59,104 nucleotides of DNA from NCBI GenBank assembly GCA_002239005.1, contig MPNL01000017.1, positions 1 through 59,104 of the forward strand, written 5' to 3'. Position 1 is the first letter of the stretch. Each line of letters starts with the position of its first letter. The translations under genes and the position numbers were made by a program. This DNA is from Truepera sp. bin119 (lineage in GTDB: Bacteria > Deinococcota > Deinococci > Deinococcales > Trueperaceae). This document shows positions 37,364 through 47,700 of this stretch, piece after piece. The notes below the pieces were generated by a model. It had not been told where the DNA came from. It saw nothing but the letters and a program-made list of their open reading frames with translations, and made no database searches.

Positions 37364-38395
37364 ATGAATCGACTGCCGAGGTCGACCTGTTCCGCCATGA
37401 CAATCTTGGCACTTCTGCTGGTGGGATCACTGGCGCTGGCCCAAGACAATTACCATGTATTCATCTCGAACGAGTACGGAGCCGACATCTCTGTTCTGAG
37501 CGGCGCCACCAACGAGATCGTCGGCACTATCACCATCTCGGGGCGCCCCGGTGACGTGCGCCCACGCGGGATGGCCCTCAGTCCCGACGGCAAGACCGTC
37601 TACGTATCGATAAGCGACTTCTTACCCCTGCGAGAGACCCTCGAGGATAAGGTCACGGCTATCGATATCGCAACCAACGAGATCCTGACCGAGATCCGGG
37701 CCGGGGGTAACCCGGAACGGGTGGCGGTCAGCCCGGACGGGTCGCGGCTGTGGGCGTCGCTCGAAGCCATCGCCGAAGGGGGTGCCTACGACGCGGTGAC
37801 CGGCGAGGAGTTGGCAACCTTCCGGATCGGTATCGAGCCCGAGGGGGTAGCGGTGAGCCCTGATGGGAGGTGGGTCTACCTCACGGCGGAGACCACCCAT
37901 ACGGTGGCAGTGATCGATGCCCAGGAGTTGACCACGGTGAAGCACTTCCTGGTAAGCAACCGGCCGCGGGTGGTGGTCTTCTCTCGGGATGGCAGCAGGG
38001 CTTACGTCTCCGGCGAGATCGGCGGCTCGGTCTCGGTGGTGGACGTCTCCCAGCACGCTGTCATCGGCACCGCTGTGATGGGGCTCGACTCCCGGCCCGT
38101 GGGGATGGCCTTGTCGCCCGAGGGTGACCATCTCTACGTGGCTGGTGGTGGCACCAGCGCCATCTACGTGATCGACACCGAGAGTCTTGAGGTCATCAAG
38201 GTGATCCGTGAGCAGATGGGCCGGCGCCCCTGGGATGTCGCAGTCTCTCCAGATGGTTCCACGCTCTACACCTCTAATGGCCTTTCGGACAGCGTCTCGA
38301 TCATCGACACCGAGTGCCTGTGCGTGATCGACAACATTAGCGTGGGGCGCGGTCCCCACTCTATTGTGATTGGAGTGTTACCCAATGCTGAGTAG
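37364..38395 (+). CDS. YVTN beta-propeller protein, PQQ-system associated
   Basis: Secreted seven-bladed propeller, about 343 residues, signal peptide ending LALAQ. Repeats of the YVTN type recur: GMALSPDGKTVYVS, RVAVSPDGSRLWAS, GVAVSPDGRWVYLTAE, VVFSRDGSRAYVSGE, GMALSPEGDHLYVAGGG and DVAVSPDGSTLYTSNG. It matches the beta-propeller seen in ped-type clusters. The late ECLCVI segment has two cysteines. GGAGG precedes the ATG at a normal distance. It overlaps the start of the next gene. Biochemical role unknown; often presumed to be a periplasmic scaffold or ligand binder. Confidence 0.85.
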   Translation: MNRLPRSTCSAMTILALLLVGSLALAQDNYHVFISNEYGADISVLSGATNEIVGTITISGRPGDVRPRGMALSPDGKTVYVSISDFLPLRETLEDKVTAIDIATNEILTEIRAGGNPERVAVSPDGSRLWASLEAIAEGGAYDAVTGEELATFRIGIEPEGVAVSPDGRWVYLTAETTHTVAVIDAQELTTVKHFLVSNRPRVVVFSRDGSRAYVSGEIGGSVSVVDVSQHAVIGTAVMGLDSRPVGMALSPEGDHLYVAGGGTSAIYVIDTESLEVIKVIREQMGRRPWDVAVSPDGSTLYTSNGLSDSVSIIDTECLCVIDNISVGRGPHSIVIGVLPNAE

Positions 38396-39452
38396 GCTAC
38401 CGGGAATCCGCCGGCAGCTGGGCATTTTCCTTGTCCTAGCGATCCTCTCGCCAGTTGCCCTGGCACAGTTTTCCAAAAACCCATTCTTCGACTACACCGA
38501 AGCCCTAGGGGCTGCCCACGGCATGGAGATGCTCGACATGCGGCTAGGGGGACTGGCCCTGACCGATGACCTCGACGACTTTGATGAGCAGCTTGAGGGC
38601 GCGTTCGCCAGGGACCTTCCCCGCTTCCTCCCGAGTCTCGCGATGCACGATCCTGAACTCGCCGAGGTACTCGGCGAATTGGTAGAGGAGTTGGAGGAGT
38701 TCGTTGAGGAAGGCGAGTTAGCCGGTATCGGAGTGCTTGCCACGGAGGCGCGTGAGATCGTTGATCAGGCGCGGAGCTTGGTGGTGTCCAGCGAGCTCTG
38801 GCAGATGCCCGATTTCACGGCCGCGCTGATGGCTACCTTGCTACTGGCTGAGGAGGGGGTCGCTGAGCGCTTCGAGGAGACGGTCGCGGGTGAAGAGGCG
38901 GCCTTCCCAGGCGGCTGGGTTGGGCAGCAGCGGGTGAAGGAGCTGTGGGCCTTGCTCGAACCTATGGCCTCGGACAATCAGCGTTTCGAGGTGAATGAGA
39001 TGCTAGCGGAGCTCGACGGGCTGTTCCCCTCGGCCGAGCTTCCTGCTCCCGAAGCACTTACAGATGCCGAGGCAGGCGAGGACCCGGCACAGCGGATCGT
39101 CGGTTTCCTGGAGGAGGTCACCGACGCCTCGCTCTATCCTGACCGCGACCTCGGCCAGATGATCGTCCTGACCCAGAGGCTGGTCGAGTCCGCTTGTGAG
39201 GCGCTTGAAGGGGGAGACGAGGGTCAGGGTGAACAGCAGCTCGCCATCGCTGGCTTCTATTACGCCCAGTATGTTGGCGGCACCGTCGGCCTGCTAGCCC
39301 CCGAGATCAACGAGGCTTTAGAGCCCCTGTGGTTTGCCTTCTCAGAAGAGTCGGAAGGTGATGACGACGAAGAAGACGACGATGACGACGAAATCGATTG
39401 TCAGGAGATGCTCGAGCAGCTTGAGGAAGCCGGGACCTTGTTTGGTGTCTAG
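38385..39452 (+). CDS. acidic secreted protein of unknown function
   Basis: I do not recognise a family. About 355 residues with a signal peptide (IFLVLAILSPVALAQ) starting at ATG 38385, overlapping the propeller stop. An upstream TTG 38370 is less likely. The mature chain is mostly helical and strongly acidic, with repeats such as LVEELEEFVEEGELAG, and ends in a D/E-run (EGDDDEEDDDDDE) followed by a CQEMLEQLEEAG helix. Acidic, metal-binding-like, and sitting between a propeller and an ABC exporter in a lanthanide-type quinoprotein locus, it is a candidate periplasmic Ca or lanthanide buffer. No EF-hand loop was found, so metal binding is conjecture. Confidence 0.55.
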   Translation: MLSRLPGIRRQLGIFLVLAILSPVALAQFSKNPFFDYTEALGAAHGMEMLDMRLGGLALTDDLDDFDEQLEGAFARDLPRFLPSLAMHDPELAEVLGELVEELEEFVEEGELAGIGVLATEAREIVDQARSLVVSSELWQMPDFTAALMATLLLAEEGVAERFEETVAGEEAAFPGGWVGQQRVKELWALLEPMASDNQRFEVNEMLAELDGLFPSAELPAPEALTDAEAGEDPAQRIVGFLEEVTDASLYPDRDLGQMIVLTQRLVESACEALEGGDEGQGEQQLAIAGFYYAQYVGGTVGLLAPEINEALEPLWFAFSEESEGDDDEEDDDDDEIDCQEMLEQLEEAGTLFGV

Positions 39453-39511
39453 GTCTTAGGTAGTCTGATCGCTGGGTCACGAAGAGTCTAAGATGATAGC
39501 CTTGGTTTGCT

Positions 39512-40312
39512 GTGCCCATCGTATGTGAAAACCTAGGGCGTCGCTTCGAAGATGTGGCCGCGGTGGAAAGCGTGAGCTTCAGGGTGGAGCAGGGCGAGTT
39601 CTTCGCCCTGCTCGGCCCCAACGGTGCTGGTAAGACCACCACCGTGCACATGCTGACCACCATGCTCAAGCCCAGCCACGGTGAGGCCAGCATCGCGGGG
39701 TTCGATGTTCGGCGACAGGCCCATGAGGTGCGCTCGGTGATCGGCATGGTGTTTCAGGAACCGGCGCTCGACGACCGCCTGACCGCTCGTGAGAATCTTC
39801 AGATTCACGCCGCGCTCTACGGCATCCCCGGCAGGCGGGTGAAGGAGCGGATAGAGCAGGCGCTGGAGTGGGGCCAGCTTGCGAACGAGGCACGCCGGAT
39901 GGTGCGGACCTTTTCGGGCGGCATGAAGCGGCGACTCGAACTGGCCCGGGCGCTGATGCACGATCCCCAGTTCCTGTTCCTCGATGAGCCCACCATAGGC
40001 CTCGACCCGCAGGGCCGACGGCACCTGTGGGAGAGTATCGCGGCGCTCCGGGGCCGGGGCCTGACCGTGTTCATGACCACCCACTACCTGCCCGAGGCCG
40101 AGGCGTGCGACCGGGTGGGGATCATCGACGCTGGCAAGCTGGTTGCGCTGGGGACGCCGGCGGAGCTCAAGACGTCCACCACGGGTTCTACAGAGAGCAC
40201 CTTAGAGGATGTCTTCATCGAGCTTACCGGGCATCAGCTTCGTGACGAGGAGGCCACACCCCGGGATCGACTGCTGAACTTCGCCCGCCAAGGTGGGGAG
40301 CACACCCGGTGA
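39512..40312 (+). CDS. ABC-2 exporter ATPase, second PQQ-associated copy
   Basis: Nucleotide-binding subunit. Walker A GPNGAGKTTT, Q-loop MVFQEPALDDRLTA, signature FSGGMKRRLE, Walker B LFLDEPTIGLDPQGR and H-loop VFMTTHYLPEAEACD. The end RDRLLNFARQGGEHTR matches the ATPase at 13635, confirming duplication; that paralogue has Lys in its signature whereas this one is canonical. GTG start. It overlaps its permease (GTGA). PedA/PQQ-ABC-type proteins belong here. Confidence 0.88.
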   Translation: MPIVCENLGRRFEDVAAVESVSFRVEQGEFFALLGPNGAGKTTTVHMLTTMLKPSHGEASIAGFDVRRQAHEVRSVIGMVFQEPALDDRLTARENLQIHAALYGIPGRRVKERIEQALEWGQLANEARRMVRTFSGGMKRRLELARALMHDPQFLFLDEPTIGLDPQGRRHLWESIAALRGRGLTVFMTTHYLPEAEACDRVGIIDAGKLVALGTPAELKTSTTGSTESTLEDVFIELTGHQLRDEEATPRDRLLNFARQGGEHTR

Positions 40313-41199
40313 TCGCGACCGGAGAACCCCTCCCTCGCGTCAACCGATCCATGTTTGCGCCCAGGGTCATCTGGGTCATGTGGCGGCGCGAGTTGGTGCG
40401 CTACGGACGCAACCGTTCCCAGATCTTTGGTGGTCTCTCTCGCACGGTGCTGTGGCTGCTCATCCTGGGATTCGGCCTGGGTGCTTCGCTGCGTCAGATT
40501 GAGGGGTACTCCTACGCCCAGTACATCCTGCCTGGGGTCGTCACCCTGAACGTCTTGTTCGCATCGCTACAATCGGCCATCGCGTTGGTCTGGGATCGCC
40601 AGGTCGGGTTGCTCCGAGAGGTCCAGGTGTCGCCGGCACCGATGCTCTCTGTTGCGCTGGGGAAGTTGCTCGGCGGAGCTACCATAGCGGTGGCTCAGGG
40701 TTCGATTCCGTTCCTGTTCATACCTATTATCGGGGTCCCCTTTAGCGTAACCAAGCTGCTGTTGGCTTGGGCGGTGATGTTTTCGATGGGGGTCTTTCTG
40801 ACCGCCTTCGGCGTAGTGCTCGCGTCGCGGATGCGGACTTTCGAGGGCTTTGGCAGTATCTCCAACGGCGTGATCCAGCCCCTGTACTTCCTGTCGGGCT
40901 CGATCTTCCCGATCCGAGGTATTATCGGCGGAGTCGGCTTCCTCGACATTCCTGAGGAGTTGCGTAACGAGCTGGCCCGCCTCGGGGTCTATGCCATCGG
41001 CGGCGGCTGGGTGGTGCAGTTGCCGGTGTGGATCCGGGTGCTGGTGTTCGCCAACCCAGTTAGCTACCAGTTGGATCTTTTGCGCTTCGTACTCTTGGAC
41101 TTCCGGCAACTGCCGATGGTTGTCGATCTTCTGGTGATCACGATACTGCCGGTTATCGCCGCGCTCGTCGCTGCGGTGGCCATGGCCAAGCGCAGCTAA
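40309..41199 (+). CDS. ABC-2 exporter permease, second PQQ-associated copy
   Basis: About 296 residues with six helices. Landmarks shared with 15607-16407: MWRRELVRYGRNRSQIFGG, WDRQVGLLREVQVSPAPML, and TFEGFGSISNGVIQPLYFLS followed by SIFP. GTG 40309 overlaps the ATPase stop by four bases; ATG 40351 is an alternative with a shorter N-terminus. In Methylobacterium, ABC genes of this general kind beside xoxF (lut) are linked to lanthanide handling, which offers one hypothesis for its cargo. Confidence 0.85.
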   Translation: MIATGEPLPRVNRSMFAPRVIWVMWRRELVRYGRNRSQIFGGLSRTVLWLLILGFGLGASLRQIEGYSYAQYILPGVVTLNVLFASLQSAIALVWDRQVGLLREVQVSPAPMLSVALGKLLGGATIAVAQGSIPFLFIPIIGVPFSVTKLLLAWAVMFSMGVFLTAFGVVLASRMRTFEGFGSISNGVIQPLYFLSGSIFPIRGIIGGVGFLDIPEELRNELARLGVYAIGGGWVVQLPVWIRVLVFANPVSYQLDLLRFVLLDFRQLPMVVDLLVITILPVIAALVAAVAMAKRS

Positions 41200-41333
41200 A
41201 GTCAGTCTAGCTCGGCCACTCGTTACTACCGGGCCCATCGTATCCTGGTGATAGTCGGGTATGATACGCCCATTAGGATGACGAACATTCATTACTGTAG
41301 CCGGGAACTTGCGTACGGCATGCGGGACTCGGA

Positions 41334-42818
41334 TTGCTGATAATATTGCCGAAGCGACGATTTGGCGCGGATAGGAGCAGGGTCATAAGGAAGCACCTCC
41401 TACACCTCGGTGTACTCGAAACCAACCTCAGGCGCGGGCGCCGTCGCGCCCGCGGTGGCCTGCTATTGCGGGGAGTCCTCCGGGGTGGGCTTCTTGCCGG
41501 CACCATCTTTGTGGTTCTGACCGCGGTAGATCAGTTGCTGGGGCCACTGACACAGGCCGTTTGGCAGTGGAGTGCCTTCGCTCTGGCAGCGGGCCTCGCC
41601 GTGGCTGTGCCGTGGGCCCTACTCAGTACCCCGAGCTTAATCGAGATGGCGCGTCGAGCCGACCTGCACTTCGGCCTTAGCGAACGGGCTAGCACTGCTC
41701 TCGAGGTGGCTCACCAGACCTCGCGGACGGCGGATAGGGCTAGCGCCGAGGTGGGTGCCGCCCTGTTCCGGGACGCTGAGCGCCACGCGGTGCGTATAGA
41801 GCCCCGTGAACTTGTGCGCCTGCGCTTGGCCCGCGAGCTCTGGCTGGTGCTGGTGCTGGCGGTGGTTGCTGCAGCAGTGCTGTTCGGGGCGCCGCAGCTG
41901 CGCGCCGTTGGGTTGGGCACCCCGGCAGCGGTGGCAACAGAACTAGGAAATGAGGAACTTGGCGAGGTCGTAACCAACTTAAGGCGGGCAGCCGAGCTGT
42001 TGGAACAGGAGGCCGAAAGGCGTGACGACCCCTATCTTGAGGCCGTGGCCGAGGCCATGGTCGAATTGGGGGAGTCGATCGAACTCGGTGAGATCAGCCT
42101 GTCGGAGGCCCAGCAGGGAATCGAACGACTATTGGAGCATGCCAGTCGCGCCTACGGTCTGGAGGAGTTGCGTATTGAGGAGGGAGACCCGCTCCTAACC
42201 GACGCCGAGCTCACCCCGGAGTCAGAGGGTGAGATGAGGAGCGACGACCCGGAGGGGCGTGAGGGGATTCTGGGAGCCAGCGCTGCTGCGGCGAACAGCG
42301 AGCAGTCCCCCCTCGACCAGCTCTTAGAGCAGCTTGAAGAGGACGCAGCAGCACGTGAGGCCATTGGGAATCTCGAGGGGTCCGTTACCGCTTCGTATGC
42401 TGCTCAGATCGAGGAGGCTAGCGAGCAGCGCGCCCTCCAGCGCGTGCGGGCCGAGGCCGCTGGGGGGCAGCCCCTCGGCGGTGCCCAGGAGTCCCAGGCG
42501 GGGGAGAGCCCGTTCGCGGGCCAGGGGGTTCAACCGCTCGAGGGCGAAACTACCGAACCCAATCTCGAAGGGATCGATGTGGGTGGCGAGGAGGTGATGC
42601 TTCCTGGTGGCGAGGTTCAGGCCGATGAACAGGTTCAGATGGACCTGACTCCTGAAGCCGACTTCACCGAGGTGGCCGACACCGACCTCGAGGGCGCCAA
42701 CGCTTGGGAGGCGGGCGAGGAGGCCGAGTTGCGCCGCGACCTGCTGACTCCCCGTGACCGTGCCGTTGTGAGCCGCTACTTTGAACAGGACGAAGCGGAG
42801 GCCTCGTCCATCAATTGA
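41334..42818 (+). CDS. DUF4175-like membrane protein of the MoxR cassette, copy 2
   Basis: Paralogue of the protein at 20327. It shows an arginine-rich N-terminus, helices LLAGTIFVVLTAVDQLLG and WSAFALAAGLAVAVPWALL, the segment EMARRADLHFGLSERASTALEV, a third helix LWLVLVLAVVAAAVLF, then EAERRDDPYLEAVAEAM, an acidic stretch and the ending RAVVSRYFEQDEAEASS. The start is uncertain: TTG 41334 opens the frame, TTG 41346 is also possible and neither has a clear ribosome-binding site. Function unknown; always directly upstream of moxR in this locus. Confidence 0.6.
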   Translation: MLIILPKRRFGADRSRVIRKHLLHLGVLETNLRRGRRRARGGLLLRGVLRGGLLAGTIFVVLTAVDQLLGPLTQAVWQWSAFALAAGLAVAVPWALLSTPSLIEMARRADLHFGLSERASTALEVAHQTSRTADRASAEVGAALFRDAERHAVRIEPRELVRLRLARELWLVLVLAVVAAAVLFGAPQLRAVGLGTPAAVATELGNEELGEVVTNLRRAAELLEQEAERRDDPYLEAVAEAMVELGESIELGEISLSEAQQGIERLLEHASRAYGLEELRIEEGDPLLTDAELTPESEGEMRSDDPEGREGILGASAAAANSEQSPLDQLLEQLEEDAAAREAIGNLEGSVTASYAAQIEEASEQRALQRVRAEAAGGQPLGGAQESQAGESPFAGQGVQPLEGETTEPNLEGIDVGGEEVMLPGGEVQADEQVQMDLTPEADFTEVADTDLEGANAWEAGEEAELRRDLLTPRDRAVVSRYFEQDEAEASSIN

Positions 42819-42855
42819 GGCCTGTATTCTGGGTCGGAGAGGCAGATAAGCGAGT

Positions 42856-43872
42856 ATGTCGAAAGAGACGGAAGAGCGCCTGGACCACGAAACCGTCGCG
42901 CCCCTCGAGGGTGAGCTCGAGCGGCTCAGCCTGGTTCGCGAAGAGATCGCCAGGGTAGTCGTAGGCCAGGAGGAGGTCATCGACCAACTCCTCATTAGCC
43001 TGCTCTGCGGGGGACATGTGCTGGTCGAGGGTGCGCCCGGATTAGGCAAGACCCTGCTGGTGCGGACCCTGGGGATGGTGTGCGGCCTTGAGTTCTCGCG
43101 GATCCAGTTCACTCCCGATCTGATGCCAGCCGACATCACCGGTACCATCGTGCTGATCCACGATGATCGCGGCGAGACTCACTCGCGCTTCCAGCGCGGT
43201 CCGATCTTCGCCCAGATGGTGCTTACTGATGAGATCAATCGTGCCACCCCCAAGACCCAGTCGGCACTGCTCGAAGCGATGCAGGAGCGCACCGTTACTG
43301 CGGCGGGCGAGGAGTTCACCTTGCCGGCTCCGTTCTTCGTGCTGGCAACCCAGAACCCGATCGAGATGGAGGGGACCTATCAGCTCCCCGAAGCTCAGAT
43401 CGACCGCTTCTTCTTCAAGGTTAAGATCCCCTACCCTTCGGAGGAGGTGCTCGGTGGCATCCTCGATCTCACCACCGGGGTCGATCAGCCGGAGCCTAAT
43501 CAGATCCTCAAGCCGGAGGAGATCCTGCGCTTCCAGAGACTCACGCGCGCTGTGCCGATGGCTTCTCATGTGCAGGAGGCGGTAGTCAAGTTCGTGCTCT
43601 CCACCCAACCGGATCAGAGCCACTCCGATGAGGTGCGTCGCTTCGTACGCCATGGGATTAGCCCCCGGGGTGCCCAGGCCCTGATCCTGGCCTCCAAGGC
43701 CCACGCCCTGCTGCTAGGCCGCTATAACGTCAGCTTCGAAGATCTTGAAGAGACGCTGCTGCCGGCACTGCGGCACCGGTTTCAGCTCAATTTCGAGGGG
43801 GAGGCAGAGGGGGTCTCCGCCGAGGATCTTCTCTCAGCTGTCTTCAAGCGGTCTCTTGCCGCCAGGGCTTGA
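42856..43872 (+). CDS. MoxR-family AAA+ ATPase, copy 2
   Basis: Walker A GAPGLGKTLL, IQFTPDLMPADITGT, Walker B VLTDEINRATPKTQSALLEAMQE, sensor 1 ATQNPIEMEGTYQLPEAQIDRFF. Highly similar to 21723-22742 along its whole length, including the ISPRGAQALILASKAHAL segment. ATG 42856. It is followed by DUF58 sharing one base. The duplication of the whole four-gene cassette beside two dehydrogenases suggests each cassette serves one enzyme. Confidence 0.93.
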   Translation: MSKETEERLDHETVAPLEGELERLSLVREEIARVVVGQEEVIDQLLISLLCGGHVLVEGAPGLGKTLLVRTLGMVCGLEFSRIQFTPDLMPADITGTIVLIHDDRGETHSRFQRGPIFAQMVLTDEINRATPKTQSALLEAMQERTVTAAGEEFTLPAPFFVLATQNPIEMEGTYQLPEAQIDRFFFKVKIPYPSEEVLGGILDLTTGVDQPEPNQILKPEEILRFQRLTRAVPMASHVQEAVVKFVLSTQPDQSHSDEVRRFVRHGISPRGAQALILASKAHALLLGRYNVSFEDLEETLLPALRHRFQLNFEGEAEGVSAEDLLSAVFKRSLAARA

Positions 43873-44750
43873 TGAGCCTGCTGTCGCCTCGGATTCTGCA
43901 ACGGCTTTCGCGCAGCAAACTCCTGGTTCGGGAGGCGGTCGCCTCCACCGGTATCGGTGAAAGACCGTCGCGCGCTAGGGGTGCGGGGATTGAGTTTGCC
44001 GATCACCGACAGTATCAGCTCGGTGATGATATCCGCTACTTGGATCAGCACGTGCTGGCGCGGCTCGGAGAGCACTATATTCGTCAGTATACGCTCTATC
44101 AGCAGCTTCCGGTGACGATCCTTCTCGACGCCAGCGCCTCGATGAAATATGGTCAGCCCGGCAAATTCCCCTTTTCGCGAGAGCTTACCGCCGCCCTCGG
44201 ATACGCGGCGCTGGTCGGCGGTGATCGAGTGCTCGTCGGGGCCTTTTCCGGCAACTCTCTCAACTGGTTCACTCCGCTGCACGGCGTGCGCCGCGCCCAG
44301 GCCCTGTTTGCCTGGCTCGAACAGCTCCGCCCGCGGGGCACCACCGACCTGATCCGCACCACCCGCCAGGCCATGCCGCGACTGCTCTCTGGAGGTCTCC
44401 TGGTCATTGTGAGTGATTGGATGTTCCCCGGCGCCCAGGAGGCGCTGAAGGTGCTGCGCCTCGGTCGCCAGGAGTTGGTCGGCATCCAGGTTCTGGCCCC
44501 CGAGGAGGAGGATTCGGCGCTGCTCGGCGGCGGCGAGATTCGAATGGTGGATTCCGAGACCGGCCACGAGATCGAGATCTCGCTCGACCCCGTTATGCGA
44601 GATCGCTACCGCGAGCACTTCGAGAGGTGGAGGCTCTCGGTGCGCAGCGCCCTCAGCGATAATCAGGGACTCTATCTCAGGGTACGGAGCGACGATGATC
44701 TCGAGCAGTTGCTGTTGCGCGACTGGCGCATGGCGGGGTTGATTGCATGA
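43872..44750 (+). CDS. DUF58 protein (MxaS-like), copy 2
   Basis: DUF58 family core GIGERPSRARGAGIEFADHR, then YQLGDDIRYLD and LLDASASMKYG with a MIDAS-like DxSxS. Ends LRDWRMAGLIA. ATG 43872 shares its A with the moxR stop (TGATG); TTG 43869 is possible. Its stop overlaps the vWA start (ATGA). Paralogue of 22746-23633. Confidence 0.9.
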   Translation: MSLLSPRILQRLSRSKLLVREAVASTGIGERPSRARGAGIEFADHRQYQLGDDIRYLDQHVLARLGEHYIRQYTLYQQLPVTILLDASASMKYGQPGKFPFSRELTAALGYAALVGGDRVLVGAFSGNSLNWFTPLHGVRRAQALFAWLEQLRPRGTTDLIRTTRQAMPRLLSGGLLVIVSDWMFPGAQEALKVLRLGRQELVGIQVLAPEEEDSALLGGGEIRMVDSETGHEIEISLDPVMRDRYREHFERWRLSVRSALSDNQGLYLRVRSDDDLEQLLLRDWRMAGLIA

Positions 44751-47700
44751 GTTTTGCGCAGCCCTGGTGGTTGCTACTAGGGCTTCTCGGCTTAGTGATA
44801 CTGCTGCTCCATATCCGGCGCCGCCAGGTCGTCGAGGTGTCGAACGTCGAGCTGTGGCGACAACTGGCCTCGAGCCATCGACCCCAGCGCACTTGGCGCC
44901 CCCCACGCCCGAGTCTATTGCTGCTGTTGCAGCTGCTGGCCGTGGCCCTGCTGGTGTTGGCCCTAGCACGCCCGCAGCTGCAGTCGCAGCAGTCCGTCGG
45001 GGAGCACTGGATCGTCATGGTCGACCGCTCCGGGAGCATGCTGACCAGAGGTGAGGAGGGGCATCGTTTCGATCTGGCGCTCGCCTACTTAAACCGTGAG
45101 CTCGAATCGTCCGGTAACGGGGTGGTTGGGAGAGGACGACCGCTGTCGCTGGTGGCTGTTGGCCCCCGGGCTGACCTGGTCGGCGCCCGAGTGACTACGA
45201 TCGAGGCTGCCAGGGACGCTATAGGCCACCTGGTGCCCGCTCAAGGTGGGGCCGCTTGGAATCAGGCGGCGGCTCTGCTTCCCGGTCTGGTCAGGGAGGG
45301 CGAGTCGATACGGGTGACGATCCTTAGCGATGGCTCCGGGGCCGAAGCGGGTCGCGTTGCGGTGGCAGCTCTCTTGCCGGAGGCTGAACTCAAGGTTGTA
45401 GCGTTCGGCGCTGGCGAAGATAATGTCGGCCTGGCTGAGGCAGGAGCCACGCCACTCGACCTCAACAACGGCTTGTGGCTACTAAAGGGCGAGGTTCGAT
45501 CGTTTGCGGAGGCGCCGGGGCCGATAACGCTCGAGATCCTGTTCTCTCCGGGTGGCGTCGGCGGCGCCCTGAGTTGGGCGAGTGAGGATCTTCGCTTCCG
45601 CGACGGCAGCGCGCCTTTTGAGCTCGATCTGGAACTTCCTGGTGCGGGCCTGCTGGAATTGCGACTACCGGATGACGCACTCACTGCCGACAACAGCCGC
45701 TGGCTCTGGCTCGGTTCCGAGCCTCGCACCGTCAGAGTATTGCACCTCGGACCCCCGAACCCCCCACTGGAGCGGGCGCTTGAAGCTATCGACGATCTCG
45801 AACTCTTCCTCGCTGACGCTTTGCCTTCGAACAGCGCGGAATTCGACCTGGTGGTGGTCGACCGGGTTCAGCCACAGCGCCATCCTGGGACCCATACCCT
45901 GTGGCTGGGTGGTGCGCTCCCCGACGGAGAGAGCGCGTCGCCGCTCGGGGCCGTGCAGCCGACCGGTTGGAGGGGGTCGCACCCACTGGCGTCGTCGGTC
46001 GATTGGAGCGCTGTGGACCCCGGCCCGGCCTTCCGGGCTTCGCGACTGCCTGGGGCGACAGTTCTACTCGAAGCTGGCGACGCCCCGCTAGTGCAGGCCC
46101 GAACTACCGGGGCGGGGCGTGAGGTGGTGGCCGCCTTCGACCTGACGAGCAGCCCCTGGACCGGGGAGTTGGGCTTCCCCGTGTTTGTCGCCAACCTGCT
46201 CCATTGGGTTGCCCCTTGGCGCGGGCAGGTGGTAGGGCAGACCTGTACGGTGGGTGAGGGGTGCCCACTCGACCCGCGCAGCCTGCTGGGCGGCGTAGAC
46301 TTGGTTCCCGCCACCGTTGAGGGGGAGGCCATCCACCTGCCCGCGCCGTTCGTTCTCGCTGGCTCTGACCTCTCGCCTGCGCAGGCTTGGGCTCCGCCCG
46401 GCTTTACCGACCTGTTTGTTCCCGATCGGGCGGGCGTCTACCGCCTTGACCAGGAGGGTGACCTTCTCGTTGTGAATGCTTCGGTTACCGAGGAGTCTGA
46501 CGTATCTAGGAGCGCCCCTGAATCGGCAGCCACCGAGCAGGCGGCGGGAGGGGGTTGGTGGCTACCCTACCGCTGGCTGCTGTTGACAGCCCTGCTGCTG
46601 CTACTGGTCGAGGCGTTGCTGGCTGGGAGGGGGATTGAACGCTTCCTGCAGCGCTCAGGCCTGCATCGGGACAATCCCCTCTCCGGCCGGCGGCGCCGGA
46701 TCCTGGCTTTGAGGGTGACTACCCTGCTGCTGACGCTACTGGCTATTTTCTCATGGCCGTTGCTCTTGCCTCACCGCCAACAGCGACTGGTGCTAGTGGT
46801 CGACGATCCCGATGTCTACGGGAGCAGGGCACAGGAGTTCATCGGCGGATTCTTGGCCTCTGCCTCTGACGCATCGGCGGGGGCGCGCCAACAGGCGGTG
46901 GTGCAGCTTGGCTCCCGAGCTCAGGTGGTTACCGACTTCGGTCAACCGCTGGGGGAGCTGCCTGGAAGTGCAGGTACTGAAGGGGCCGATATCGCCTCGG
47001 CACTCGATCTTTCGGCAGCTCTGCTGAGTGGGGCCGAAGCCGGGCGCATGGTGGTGGTCGGTGGCGGGACGCAGACGCGTGGCGACTTGGCTCCGCTACT
47101 GCCCGAACTGGCGTCGGCCGGGATAGCGGTGGATGTGTTGCCGGTGGGGGTAATGCCTGCTGGTGAAGTGCTGGTCGAGCGTCTGACGCTCCCACCTCGC
47201 CTCTTCCAAGGGGATAGCTTCACCCTCCAGGCCTTTATCCAGAGTTCAGCGGCGGTGCCTGCGGTAGTGCAGACCTGGCGCGAGGGCGAATTGCGTGAGG
47301 AGTTGTCTTTGCAGCTGTTCCCCGGTCGCAACCGAGTCGATGTCGCCCTCTCAGAAGAGGGAGCGGGGCGCTTCCTCTATGAGGTCGAGGTGATTGCTGA
47401 AGGAGACGTCTTCGCCGAGAATAACCGTGACGGCGTGCTGGCCGAGGTCGAGGCAAAGGCCATGGTGGGGATCTTCACCCCGCAGCTCGCTTGGGGGGGT
47501 ATTCTAGCTGAGGCCCTCTCCCTGCAGGGGATAGACGCCGAGGTGCTGGAGCCGCTGCGGGTCCCCTGGAGCGTCGACAAATTGCTGGTGTATGACACCG
47601 TCGTCCTCATGAACGTGCCCGCCATCGACCTTCACACCCGGCAACAGGAGGCGCTGGTGCGCTGGACCCGCGAGTACGGGGGAGGTCTGCTAATCCTCGG

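Noticed and set aside
41200-41333. Terminator between the second exporter permease and the next gene
   Set aside because: GGGC/GTATC and GATACGCCC can pair only with a large bulge and long loop, too weak to call.
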